A DNA stretch of 12,406 bases from Ilumatobacteraceae bacterium. Lineage in GTDB: Bacteria > Actinomycetota > Acidimicrobiia > Acidimicrobiales > Ilumatobacteraceae. Each line of letters starts with the position of its first letter. Position 1 is the first letter of the stretch. Shown here in pieces: positions 1 to 5,935 of this stretch. The position numbers were made by a program, and so were the translations under genes. Location: positions 1 to 12,406 of the forward strand of contig JANRBC010000155.1 in the NCBI GenBank assembly GCA_030727685.1, written 5' to 3'. A model generated the notes under the pieces. That model was given only the letters and a program-made list of their open reading frames with translations, was not told where the DNA came from and ran no database searches.

Positions 1-1240
1 GCGTGTAATCAAACGAGAATGTGCCAATCCACACGATTGCGCCTTCGGTTGCACCGGCACGTGCCAACAGTCGTGGAATGCCGAGCCGCGACATGCGATC
101 GTCGATGTAGTTCAATGCATCAGCGTTGGTCAGGTCATTTAACGCAATAGAGCGCTCGATGTCACGACCATGTAGACGAAATTCGTTGCTACCGATGCGC
201 TCAACGCGTGTGCCTTGAGGTTCTGGACGAAATGTAACTGGGCCGATCGGTGCAGGTTCTGTTGTTCTTGCTTCTGCCACGAGCACAGCCAATTTGTTCA
301 ACACATCGCGCACACCATCACCAGTAACTGCCGAAATCTTCGGGCCATTCCATGCTGCAATGGCCTCGGGCGTCGCCGAATCGGTTTTAGTAGCAACAAT
401 TAAGCGCGGGCGATCAAGCAGTTCAGGCTGATATGCCTTCAATTCGCGCAGCAAAATTTCTTCTTGATCGGCTGGTGAAATCTCTTCCATCGAAACCAAA
501 TCGATCAGCACGCAAAGCACTCGTGCGCGCTCGATGTGGCGCAAAAACTGATCGCCGAGACCCTTGCCTTGGCTCGCACCTTCGATGATGCCCGGAATGT
601 CAGCAATCACGAACTCTGTCGTGTTGTTCAAACGCACGACACCGAGATGTGGCTCGAGTGTCGTGAACGGATAATTGGCGATCTTCGGCTTGGCTGCCGA
701 AACCGAACTAATGAAGGTGCTCTTGCCAGCATTAGGAAACCCGACCAACGCAACGTCGGCCATCAACTTCATTTCAAGTTTGAGCCAACGCTCTAAACCG
801 TGTTCACCTTGCTCGGCAAATTTTGGTGCGCGACGACGATTCGACAAAAAACGCGCATTGCCGCGACCACCTTCTCCACCCTGAGCTGCCAACCACCGCG
901 AACCGTGCGTCGCGAGATCAGCCAAAATTTCACCCGAGTAAAGATCTTTTACGACCGTACCTTCAGGAACTTTGACGACAAGTTCTTCGCCACGTCGACC
1001 ATGCAAGTCTTTTCCCATCCCTGAAACACCGTCTTGTGCGCGACGGTGTGGGTGGTCGCGAAACGCCAACAAACTCGCGACATTGCGATCAGCCTCAAGC
1101 CACACCGAGCCACCGTTACCGCCGTCGCCACCGTTCGGACCACCGTGCACGACAGGCCCTTCACGACGAAAACTGACGCAGCCACTACCCCCGTCGCCTC
1201 CGCGAACATTTAATTGGGCTTCGTCAACAAACACACTCAT
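1..1240 (-). CDS. obgE: GTPase Obg/CgtA, C-terminus cut by window edge
   Basis: Obg is a ribosome-associated GTPase involved in late 50S assembly and stress or cell-cycle control. The 413 visible residues show three parts in order. The Gly-rich Obg fold (about 1-160) contains repeated GGDGG/GGNGG motifs. The G domain has G1 GFPNAGKS at 167-174, a switch region NYPFTTLEP around 189-197, G3 DIPG at 214-217, and G5 SAV near 303. An OCT-type C-terminal domain covers about 343 onward. G4 reads TKTD (284-287) instead of the usual NKxD. The frame is open to base 2, and by family length only a few to about 20 residues are missing. The ATG at 1240 is well supported: AGGAG lies at 1245-1249 and the residues that follow match the usual Obg start. 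It is divergent from the HD hydrolase gene and is separated from rplU-rpmA, its usual neighbours, by two plus-strand genes. Confidence 0.97.
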   Translation of the reverse strand, partial: MSVFVDEAQLNVRGGDGGSGCVSFRREGPVVHGGPNGGDGGNGGSVWLEADRNVASLLAFRDHPHRRAQDGVSGMGKDLHGRRGEELVVKVPEGTVVKDLYSGEILADLATHGSRWLAAQGGEGGRGNARFLSNRRRAPKFAEQGEHGLERWLKLEMKLMADVALVGFPNAGKSTFISSVSAAKPKIANYPFTTLEPHLGVVRLNNTTEFVIADIPGIIEGASQGKGLGDQFLRHIERARVLCVLIDLVSMEEISPADQEEILLRELKAYQPELLDRPRLIVATKTDSATPEAIAAWNGPKISAVTGDGVRDVLNKLAVLVAEARTTEPAPIGPVTFRPEPQGTRVERIGSNEFRLHGRDIERSIALNDLTNADALNYIDDRMSRLGIPRLLARAGATEGAIVWIGTFSFDYT

Positions 1241-1320
1241 GGGTCTCCTCGGGGTCTGCGTGGCTACTCGTAGCGAAAGCAGGCTATTCAAGGCTACAAG
1301 CGTCAATCTGGGCTCACCCG
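1241..1320. promoter_or_regulatory. Divergent obgE / HD hydrolase intergenic region with repeated GGCTA boxes
   Basis: This 80-base gap must carry the promoters of two divergent genes. GGCTA occurs on the plus strand at 1262-1266, 1282-1286 and 1292-1296, with a GGCTC variant at 1311-1315. The spacings are 20, 10 and 19 bases, close to whole helical turns. The first copy is part of an inverted repeat, GCTAC-TC-GTAGC (1263-1274). Read on the minus strand, two copies give TAGCCT, which fits the TANNNT form of an actinobacterial -10 box for obgE. A TTGACG lies upstream, but its spacing to the boxes is too short for a standard -35/-10 pair. Promoter or operator function is inferred. Confidence 0.35.
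1244..1250 (-). promoter_or_regulatory. Shine-Dalgarno site of obgE
   Basis: On the minus strand GAGGAGA stands 3-4 bases before the ATG at 1240. It is one of the clearest ribosome binding sites in the window and fixes the obgE start. Confidence 0.75.
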
Positions 1321-2493
1321 TTGCCTATGGTTGTGTCAATGGTTATTGAGGATAAAAACGCAAATTCATCACGCGCCAAAGCGTGGGCCGAAACGATGCA
1401 CGGTCACAGCGTCAATGCCGATGTTGAAATTCGCCTCGCCCACTCTGACTCGTGGGCCGGCTCGGGCTCGCGCGATTTGGTTGACAGACGAAAGCGCGAA
1501 GAACTCGAAGATCAAAACTTGACGGTTCTCGCAACACGAAGTTTTGGCGCTGGCAACCGTGCGACCGAAGAAGAGCCCGACAAATTTCGCACTTGTTTTG
1601 AGCGCGATCGCGACCGCATCTTGCATGCGTCGTCGTTTCGTCGGCTGGCCGGCAAGACGCAAGTGTTTGTCTTTCCGCAAGATCACCAACGAACGCGTTT
1701 GACTCACGCTCTCGAAGTCGCGCAGGTTGCCACCTCAGTGGCGCGGGCAATTGGTGTCAATGTCGCACTCACCGAAGCAATTGCTTTAGGTCACGATTGT
1801 GGTCACGGCCCTGGTGGTCATGCCAGCGAAGACGCGCTGTCGCCATACGTCGATGGCGGTTACGACCATGCAGTTTGGGGCGCCGACGTCACGCTCGTGC
1901 CACTCAACTTGTGTGTTGAAACTCTCGATGGCATTCGCAACCATTCGTGGTCGAGACCTGCGCCCAAAACCCCAGAAGGCGAAATCGTCTCTTGGGCAGA
2001 TCGCATCGCTTATGTCTGTCACGATTTCGAAGATGCTGTTGCCGCTGGTGTCGTCACGCCCGAGCAACTACCCGAACTTGTTCGCACAGTTTGTGGCACA
2101 CGACGCGACGACCAACTTCGCGCTTTCATTAGCGCGATGATTAATGCAACCGCAGCTACTGGTCGCGTCGCAATGACGAGTCAATGCGCTGATGCGTTGG
2201 CAGCGTTTCGCAAGTTCAATTACGACAACATTTATATGCGGCGCGAGTCGCGAGCCCAAGCCGAGTCGGTAATAGTGCTGCTGCGCGCGCTCGTCGAACA
2301 CTATGTCGCTAATCCAAAACTCATGCATAGCCCCGGTGAGCGCGACCTCTTTGACCCGAATAGCGCTGAAGCGATCAAACTTGCCGTCACTTATGTCGGT
2401 GGCATGACCGACCGATTTGCTTGCCGCCAAGCAATGTCGCTTCTCAACTGGCCCGAATCACAACTTCCCCAGGGCATCGGCACCGAGAAATGA
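1321..2493 (+). CDS. dGTPase-like HD-domain deoxynucleoside triphosphate triphosphohydrolase
   Basis: The family hydrolyses dNTPs to deoxynucleoside plus tripolyphosphate in the cytoplasm; substrate preference cannot be read from sequence. With the longest start (TTG, 390 aa) the HD metal ligands are H129 (in RTRLTHALEVAQ), H158-D159 (in GHDCGHGPGGHASE) and D227 (in SWADRIAYVCHDFED). The block before them, RDRDRILHASSFRRL-GKTQVF (96-116), and the late MTDRFA (362-367) are family signatures. Conservation begins only near residue 55. The first 50 or so residues look unordered and no good Shine-Dalgarno precedes the TTG at 1321, the ATGs at 1327 and 1339, or the ATG at 1396. The start is therefore uncertain and a leaderless mRNA is possible. 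The gene lies between rpmA and obgE on the opposite strand and is followed after 10 bases by the nucleoside hydrolase, so the two probably share an mRNA. Confidence 0.88.
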   Translation: MPMVVSMVIEDKNANSSRAKAWAETMHGHSVNADVEIRLAHSDSWAGSGSRDLVDRRKREELEDQNLTVLATRSFGAGNRATEEEPDKFRTCFERDRDRILHASSFRRLAGKTQVFVFPQDHQRTRLTHALEVAQVATSVARAIGVNVALTEAIALGHDCGHGPGGHASEDALSPYVDGGYDHAVWGADVTLVPLNLCVETLDGIRNHSWSRPAPKTPEGEIVSWADRIAYVCHDFEDAVAAGVVTPEQLPELVRTVCGTRRDDQLRAFISAMINATAATGRVAMTSQCADALAAFRKFNYDNIYMRRESRAQAESVIVLLRALVEHYVANPKLMHSPGERDLFDPNSAEAIKLAVTYVGGMTDRFACRQAMSLLNWPESQLPQGIGTEK

Positions 2494-2503
2494 AAATCTA
2501 CAG

Positions 2504-3436
2504 ATGATGCAAAAAATGTGGATTGATACTGACACGGCGTCGGACGATGCAGTGGCTTTGATTTTGGCTCTGAAGAGCAAGACAACTGAAGTACTTGGCA
2601 TTTCGATTGTTGCGGGCAATGTGCCCATCGAATTAGGAGTTCAGGCTGCTTTGTACACACTCGAAATGTGTGGCGCAAAGACACCCGTACATGTTGGCGC
2701 ACACCAACCACTCGTGCGAAGTTTTTCTTCGGCACAAAACGTTCACGGCACTGATGGCATGGGCGATATCGGTTTAAAACTCGAGGGCCGAAAGCCGAAT
2801 TCAACTCACGCAATTGGCAAGATGATCGCCGCGTTTCGTGCAGCGCCAAACGAAATCGATCTCGTCACGTTGGGGCCACTAACGAACATCGCCCTTGCGC
2901 TTTCGATTGAGCCGCAATTTGCGAAGTGGGTTCGACGCTGTGTGATCATGGGCGGCACAGGCGCATTGCCAGGCAATGTGACGGTGGCCTCAGAATTCAA
3001 CGTATGGGCTGACCCCGAGGCGGCTCGCATTGTGTTTGACTCTGACTTGCCTCTCGAGATGGTCGGCTGGGACGTCTCAGTTGCCGACGCGGTCGTCTCT
3101 GACACACTCGCCGACGAACTAGGCAAGCTCAGCAATCTTGGCGATTTCGCAATGAAAATTCAACGTCAGGTGCGCGAATTTTGTCGCACTGAAACAAAAC
3201 TTGATGGCTTTGATTTACCCGACCCAATTGCAATGGCAGTTGCGCTAGACCCAAAGATAGTTAGTTCAGAGGTCCAAAAACATGTCAGGGTAAATCTCGG
3301 TTTTGGCGACACTCGCGGTCAAACACTCGTTGATCACCTCGACATCATCAATAACCGCAATAACTGTCGAGTTGTTTTGCGCGTCGACCGCGAAAAGTTC
3401 ATCGCGATGCTACGTACAGCACTAACTGAAAATTAG
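2504..3436 (+). CDS. Inosine/uridine-preferring-type (IUNH) nucleoside hydrolase
   Basis: IUNH enzymes cleave the N-glycosidic bond of nucleosides to base plus ribose in salvage or catabolism, using a bound Ca2+. From the ATG at 2504 the protein has 310 aa. The N-terminal calcium motif is DTDTASDDAVAL (D8, D10, D14, D15). Other family motifs are NVHGTDGMGD (79-88), LVTLGPLTNIALAL (120-133), IMGG (148-151), ASEFNVWADPEAA (162-174) and the final calcium aspartate D240 in LPDPIA. The residue before D240 is Pro, where classical members have the His of an HDP motif that acts on the leaving base, so specificity or mechanism may differ. An ATG at 2507 is an alternative start; no strong Shine-Dalgarno is visible. 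The frame stays open upstream to 2417, but that part overlaps the HD hydrolase gene and carries no family signature. Confidence 0.92.
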   Translation: MMQKMWIDTDTASDDAVALILALKSKTTEVLGISIVAGNVPIELGVQAALYTLEMCGAKTPVHVGAHQPLVRSFSSAQNVHGTDGMGDIGLKLEGRKPNSTHAIGKMIAAFRAAPNEIDLVTLGPLTNIALALSIEPQFAKWVRRCVIMGGTGALPGNVTVASEFNVWADPEAARIVFDSDLPLEMVGWDVSVADAVVSDTLADELGKLSNLGDFAMKIQRQVREFCRTETKLDGFDLPDPIAMAVALDPKIVSSEVQKHVRVNLGFGDTRGQTLVDHLDIINNRNNCRVVLRVDREKFIAMLRTALTEN

Positions 3437-3448
3437 TTAATCGCTAAC

Positions 3449-3465
3449 TGCGAGCCTCGCTCGCA
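3449..3465. terminator. Small hairpin between converging genes, possible weak terminator
   Basis: A perfect 7-bp stem, TGCGAGC-CTC-GCTCGCA, lies between the end of the nucleoside hydrolase gene (3436) and the end of rpmA (3482). A shared terminator would be expected here. However, no U-rich tract follows the stem in either transcript direction, so intrinsic termination is not well supported. Confidence 0.3.
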
Positions 3466-3481
3466 AAACAGCAAAAACTGT

Positions 3482-3739
3482 CTAGTTAGATGCAGGATTG
3501 ACGTCGACAACCTTGCGGCCACGACGCTCGGCGAACTTTACGTTGCCGTTGATAAGTGCGAACAATGTGTCGTCGCTGCCCTTGCCAACATTTTTGCCAG
3601 GGTGCACTTTTGTGCCACGCTGACGAATCAAGATTGTGCCGGCGTTGATCAGAGTGCCGTCAAACACTTTTACGCCAAGGCGCTGAGCATTTGAATCTCT
3701 GCCGTTTCTTGTAGAACCGCCACCTTTGGTTTTTGACAT
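3482..3739 (-). CDS. rpmA: 50S ribosomal protein L27
   Basis: L27 is a small 50S protein whose N-terminal tail reaches toward the peptidyl transferase centre. The 85-aa product carries the family signature KGGGSTRNGRDSNAQRLGVK near the N-terminus, then GTILIRQRGTKVHPGKNVG and the end KFAERRGRKVVDV. The tail begins MSKTKGGG rather than the common MAHKKGGG. It has no cleavable firmicute-type extension. The ATG at 3739 follows the rplU stop by 3 bases, and its AAAGG Shine-Dalgarno lies inside the last rplU codons, so the two are probably co-translated. It is the last minus-strand gene before the inserted plus-strand pair. Confidence 0.97.
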   Translation of the reverse strand: MSKTKGGGSTRNGRDSNAQRLGVKVFDGTLINAGTILIRQRGTKVHPGKNVGKGSDDTLFALINGNVKFAERRGRKVVDVNPASN

Positions 3740-3742
3740 GAA

Positions 3743-4054
3743 TCAGCCTTTCGCAATCGAAGTAATCTCAACGAGGCTATAGCGCTGGCGATGACCGAAA
3801 CGGCGTCGCTGGTTCGTACGGCGCTTGTACATGAAGCCATCAATTTTTTTGTCAGCGACTTCGCCCAAAACTTTGCCTTTGACAGAGGCCTTTGCCAGTT
3901 GAGCCGGCGTTGCGAGAACATTCTCGCCGTCGACGAGCATTACTGGGGTGAATGAAACTTCAGAGCCAGTTGCGACGCCCAACAGTTCGACCTGAACTTG
4001 TTGGCCTTTAGCCACTTTTTCTTGTTTTCCACCAGAAGCAATAATTGCGTACAT
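3743..4054 (-). CDS. rplU: 50S ribosomal protein L21
   Basis: L21 binds 23S rRNA during early 50S assembly. The 103-aa product starts MYAIIASGGKQEKV, the usual L21 beginning, and ends with the basic signature FMYKRRTNQRRRFGHRQRYS followed by VEITSI. Its length is normal for the family. It lies 57 bases after the RNase E/G stop and 3 bases before rpmA, the classical actinobacterial order. The leader holds a triplicated 10-bp repeat and a small hairpin carrying the only AGGA-like ribosome site. Confidence 0.97.
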   Translation of the reverse strand: MYAIIASGGKQEKVAKGQQVQVELLGVATGSEVSFTPVMLVDGENVLATPAQLAKASVKGKVLGEVADKKIDGFMYKRRTNQRRRFGHRQRYSLVEITSIAKG

Positions 4055-4062
4055 ATTGAACT

Positions 4063-4075
4063 CAGATCCTATCTG
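4063..4075 (-). promoter_or_regulatory. Hairpin holding the putative rplU ribosome binding site
   Basis: On the minus strand the leader reads CAGAT-AGG-ATCTG, a perfect 5-bp stem with a 3-base loop. AGG of the likely Shine-Dalgarno AGGA is in the loop and its last A is in the stem. It lies 12 bases before the rplU ATG, farther than usual. Such a fold could modulate initiation of rplU. It is short, so its significance is uncertain. Confidence 0.3.
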
Positions 4076-4084
4076 TGTGAATTG

Positions 4085-4114
4085 CCGAAAATCACCGAAA
4101 AATACCGAAAATCA
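4085..4114 (-). repeat. Three tandem 10-bp repeats spanning the RNase E/G stop codon
   Basis: Read on the minus strand the units are TGATTTTCGG, TATTTTTCGG and TGATTTTCGG, exactly contiguous. Units one and three are identical and the middle one differs at two positions. The TGA of the first unit (4114-4112) is the RNase gene stop codon; the rest fills half of the gap before rplU. The repeats are U-rich in RNA and not self-complementary. Confidence 0.9.
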
Positions 4115-5764
4115 GTCGAGCATCGAGTGATCGACCATGATTCCGCGACCCTCGCAAGTCAGGCAAGTGTCTGCAAAATTTGTCAGCAAACCTTCGCCAA
4201 TTCGCTTTCGAGTCATCTCGACAAGACCGAGTTCTGAAATCTCAAACACCTGAGTTCGGGTCTTGTCACGCGACAACGCATCTTTAAAGCGTTCGAGCAC
4301 CTTACGTCGGTTCTCGCGCACATCCATATCGATGAAGTCGATGACGATGATGCCACCGATGTCGCGCAGGCGCAACTGGCGCGCGATTTCGTCGGCTGCC
4401 TCAAGGTTGTTGCTGAAAACTGTCTCTTCGAGGTTGGTCTTACCGATGTTCTTGCCAGTGTTTACGTCAATCACAGTAAGCGCTTCGGTGTGCTCGATTA
4501 CAAGCGAACCACCTGAAGGCAACCAAACTTTGATGTCAAGTGCCTTGTGAATCTGCTCATGCACATGCTGCTTTTCGAACAGCGAGAGCCCCTCAGCCGC
4601 TGTGTCGTGAAACTCAACACGGTCTAAAAACTCTGGATTGAAATCTCCAATGTATTGGCGCACTTCTTCGAACAAATCGCGATCATCAAGAATGATGCCG
4701 CGATAATCGCTGCTGAATTCTTCACGGATAACCCGCACAGCCAATGAAGGCTCGCGGTACAACAACGTCGGACCACTCGCCTTCTTAGATCGCTCTTTGA
4801 TATCTTCCCAGAGTTCGAGCAGACGTGACATGTCTGTTTGTAGTTCATGCTCAGTTGCGTTTTCAGCCGCAGTTCGCACGATGATGCCGTGCTCTTCTGG
4901 CTTCACACGATCAAGAATTGTGCGCAATCGACGACGCTCGTCTTCTGGCAGCCGTTTTGAAATGCCATATGTTCGCGAGTCAGGTATCAAAACCACAAAT
5001 CGACCTGGCAACGAAACTTCTTGAGTAAGGCGACCGCCTTTTGCACCTATCGGATTTTTGGTGACCTGACACAAAATCAACTGGCGAGATTGCAAAACAT
5101 GTTCGATGCGTGGCTCAGGGCCTTGTTCGACAACATCTTCTTTGTCGAATTGAACATCGCCGCGATACAAAACGGCATTCTTTGGCGTACCGATGTCAAC
5201 GAACGCGGCTTCCATACCTGGAAGCACGTTCTGCACGCGACCCAAATAAATATTGCCGTGAATTTGATCGGCATCATCTGCGGGGCGACTTACATAGTGC
5301 TCAATGAGGCTTCGACCCTCGAGCATCGCCACCTGCGTAAAGTCTTTGCGAACTTGAACACACATCATGTAGCGACCGAGAGGTCGTCCATTGCGCTCTT
5401 TGCCTCTACGGCGCTCAATTAGTTCGGCATCGGTTTCAACGACGTTTGATCTTGATGACCGTGACGAGTCACGATCGCCCGTGCGATCGCTGCGACGACG
5501 ACGATTTCGACCGCCACGACGATTTCTACCGCTACGGCCAGACTTTTCACCACGACTCGATTTTTCAGAACGCTTCGAATCACCCCCGCTTTTACCGGCC
5601 GAAGATTCGCCTGAATTTTCAGAGTCGGTGGTCTGAGAAGGCGCGACAATCGGCGCTGGACGCGTGTCACCAATTTGAGGTTTGCGCACAAGCGCAGCGT
5701 CGGCTGCTTGTGGTGAGACTAAACGACCTTCTCTTGGATGCTCTGGCAACTCTGGGGAACTCAT
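4112..5764 (-). CDS. rng: Ribonuclease E/G family endoribonuclease
   Basis: RNase E/G cuts single-stranded AU-rich RNA in rRNA maturation and mRNA decay. The 550-aa protein starts with about 130 residues of disordered sequence rich in Ser, Arg and Gly (for example RSGRNRRGGRNRRRR at 77-91). An S1 domain follows (about 168-250, with GNIYLGRVQNVLPGMEAAFVD), then the 5'-sensor/RNase H-like part. The DNase I-like catalytic part has DVNTGKN (D433) and DFIDMD (D476, D479), matching the Mg-binding aspartates. Zn-link cysteines C534 and C537 lie in CLTCEGRG. The protein ends 13 residues after C537, so it lacks the long C-terminal scaffold of E. coli RNase E. The ATG at 5764 has AAGGA 7 bases upstream. 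The gene could equally be named rne. It leads the rplU-rpmA group. Confidence 0.95.
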   Translation of the reverse strand: MSSPELPEHPREGRLVSPQAADAALVRKPQIGDTRPAPIVAPSQTTDSENSGESSAGKSGGDSKRSEKSSRGEKSGRSGRNRRGGRNRRRRSDRTGDRDSSRSSRSNVVETDAELIERRRGKERNGRPLGRYMMCVQVRKDFTQVAMLEGRSLIEHYVSRPADDADQIHGNIYLGRVQNVLPGMEAAFVDIGTPKNAVLYRGDVQFDKEDVVEQGPEPRIEHVLQSRQLILCQVTKNPIGAKGGRLTQEVSLPGRFVVLIPDSRTYGISKRLPEDERRRLRTILDRVKPEEHGIIVRTAAENATEHELQTDMSRLLELWEDIKERSKKASGPTLLYREPSLAVRVIREEFSSDYRGIILDDRDLFEEVRQYIGDFNPEFLDRVEFHDTAAEGLSLFEKQHVHEQIHKALDIKVWLPSGGSLVIEHTEALTVIDVNTGKNIGKTNLEETVFSNNLEAADEIARQLRLRDIGGIIVIDFIDMDVRENRRKVLERFKDALSRDKTRTQVFEISELGLVEMTRKRIGEGLLTNFADTCLTCEGRGIMVDHSMLD

Positions 5765-5935
5765 TAACTAATCCTTCTAAACCTTTAAAACGAACCGACA
5801 AACACTGGCTCGTCAATCGCGGTTAAGCACTAACTCAGGAGACTGAGCGCACCGACTTCGCGAAAATCGAATGTGTGGAGCTTGCGCTCCGTGCTTTCAG
5901 GCTATCCCGTCAAGCGGCACTAACGACGGACTCTC
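5765..5935 (-). promoter_or_regulatory. RNase E/G 5' leader with inverted repeats and candidate promoter
   Basis: This is the longest gap inside the minus-strand series. From upstream to downstream it shows TAGCCT (5904-5899), a possible -10 box; a stem GGAGC-GCAA-GCTCC (5890-5877) closed by a GNRA-type tetraloop in RNA; an 8-bp palindrome TTCGCGAA (5856-5863); a stem CTCAG-TCTC-CTGAG (5847-5834); and the Shine-Dalgarno AAGGA just before the ATG. Two TTGACG hexamers (5913-5908 and 5816-5811) lack well-spaced -10 partners. Transcription starting about 7 bases after TAGCCT would place the first stem near the mRNA 5' end. No gene is evident here. Confidence 0.4.

Noticed and set aside
2391..2849. 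Minus-strand open frame of 152 codons across the HD hydrolase/nucleoside hydrolase junction
   Set aside because: It overlaps two well-supported genes on the other strand and its translation resembles no protein family.
3449..3465. Strong bidirectional intrinsic terminator
   Set aside because: The stem is perfect but no U-run follows it on either strand; kept only as a weak terminator candidate.
1241..3481. Insertion of the two plus-strand genes as a mobile element
   Set aside because: I see no transposase, integrase, terminal inverted repeats or target duplication, and base composition resembles the neighbours. A simple rearrangement or old gene gain is enough.
4085..4114. Possible CRISPR-like or origin iteron array
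   Set aside because: The repeat units are only 10 bp, directly contiguous without spacers, and there are three; no cas or replication gene is near.
5446..5826. Plus-strand open frame of 126 codons opposite the 5' part of the RNase E/G gene
   Set aside because: It is antisense to the Arg/Ser-rich coding region, whose codon bias keeps the opposite frame open. It shows no family signature or ribosome site.
5811..5913. Two TTGACG hexamers in the RNase leader as -35 boxes
   Set aside because: No TANNNT-like -10 box lies 16-18 bases downstream of either one; the first is only 3 bases from TAGCCT.
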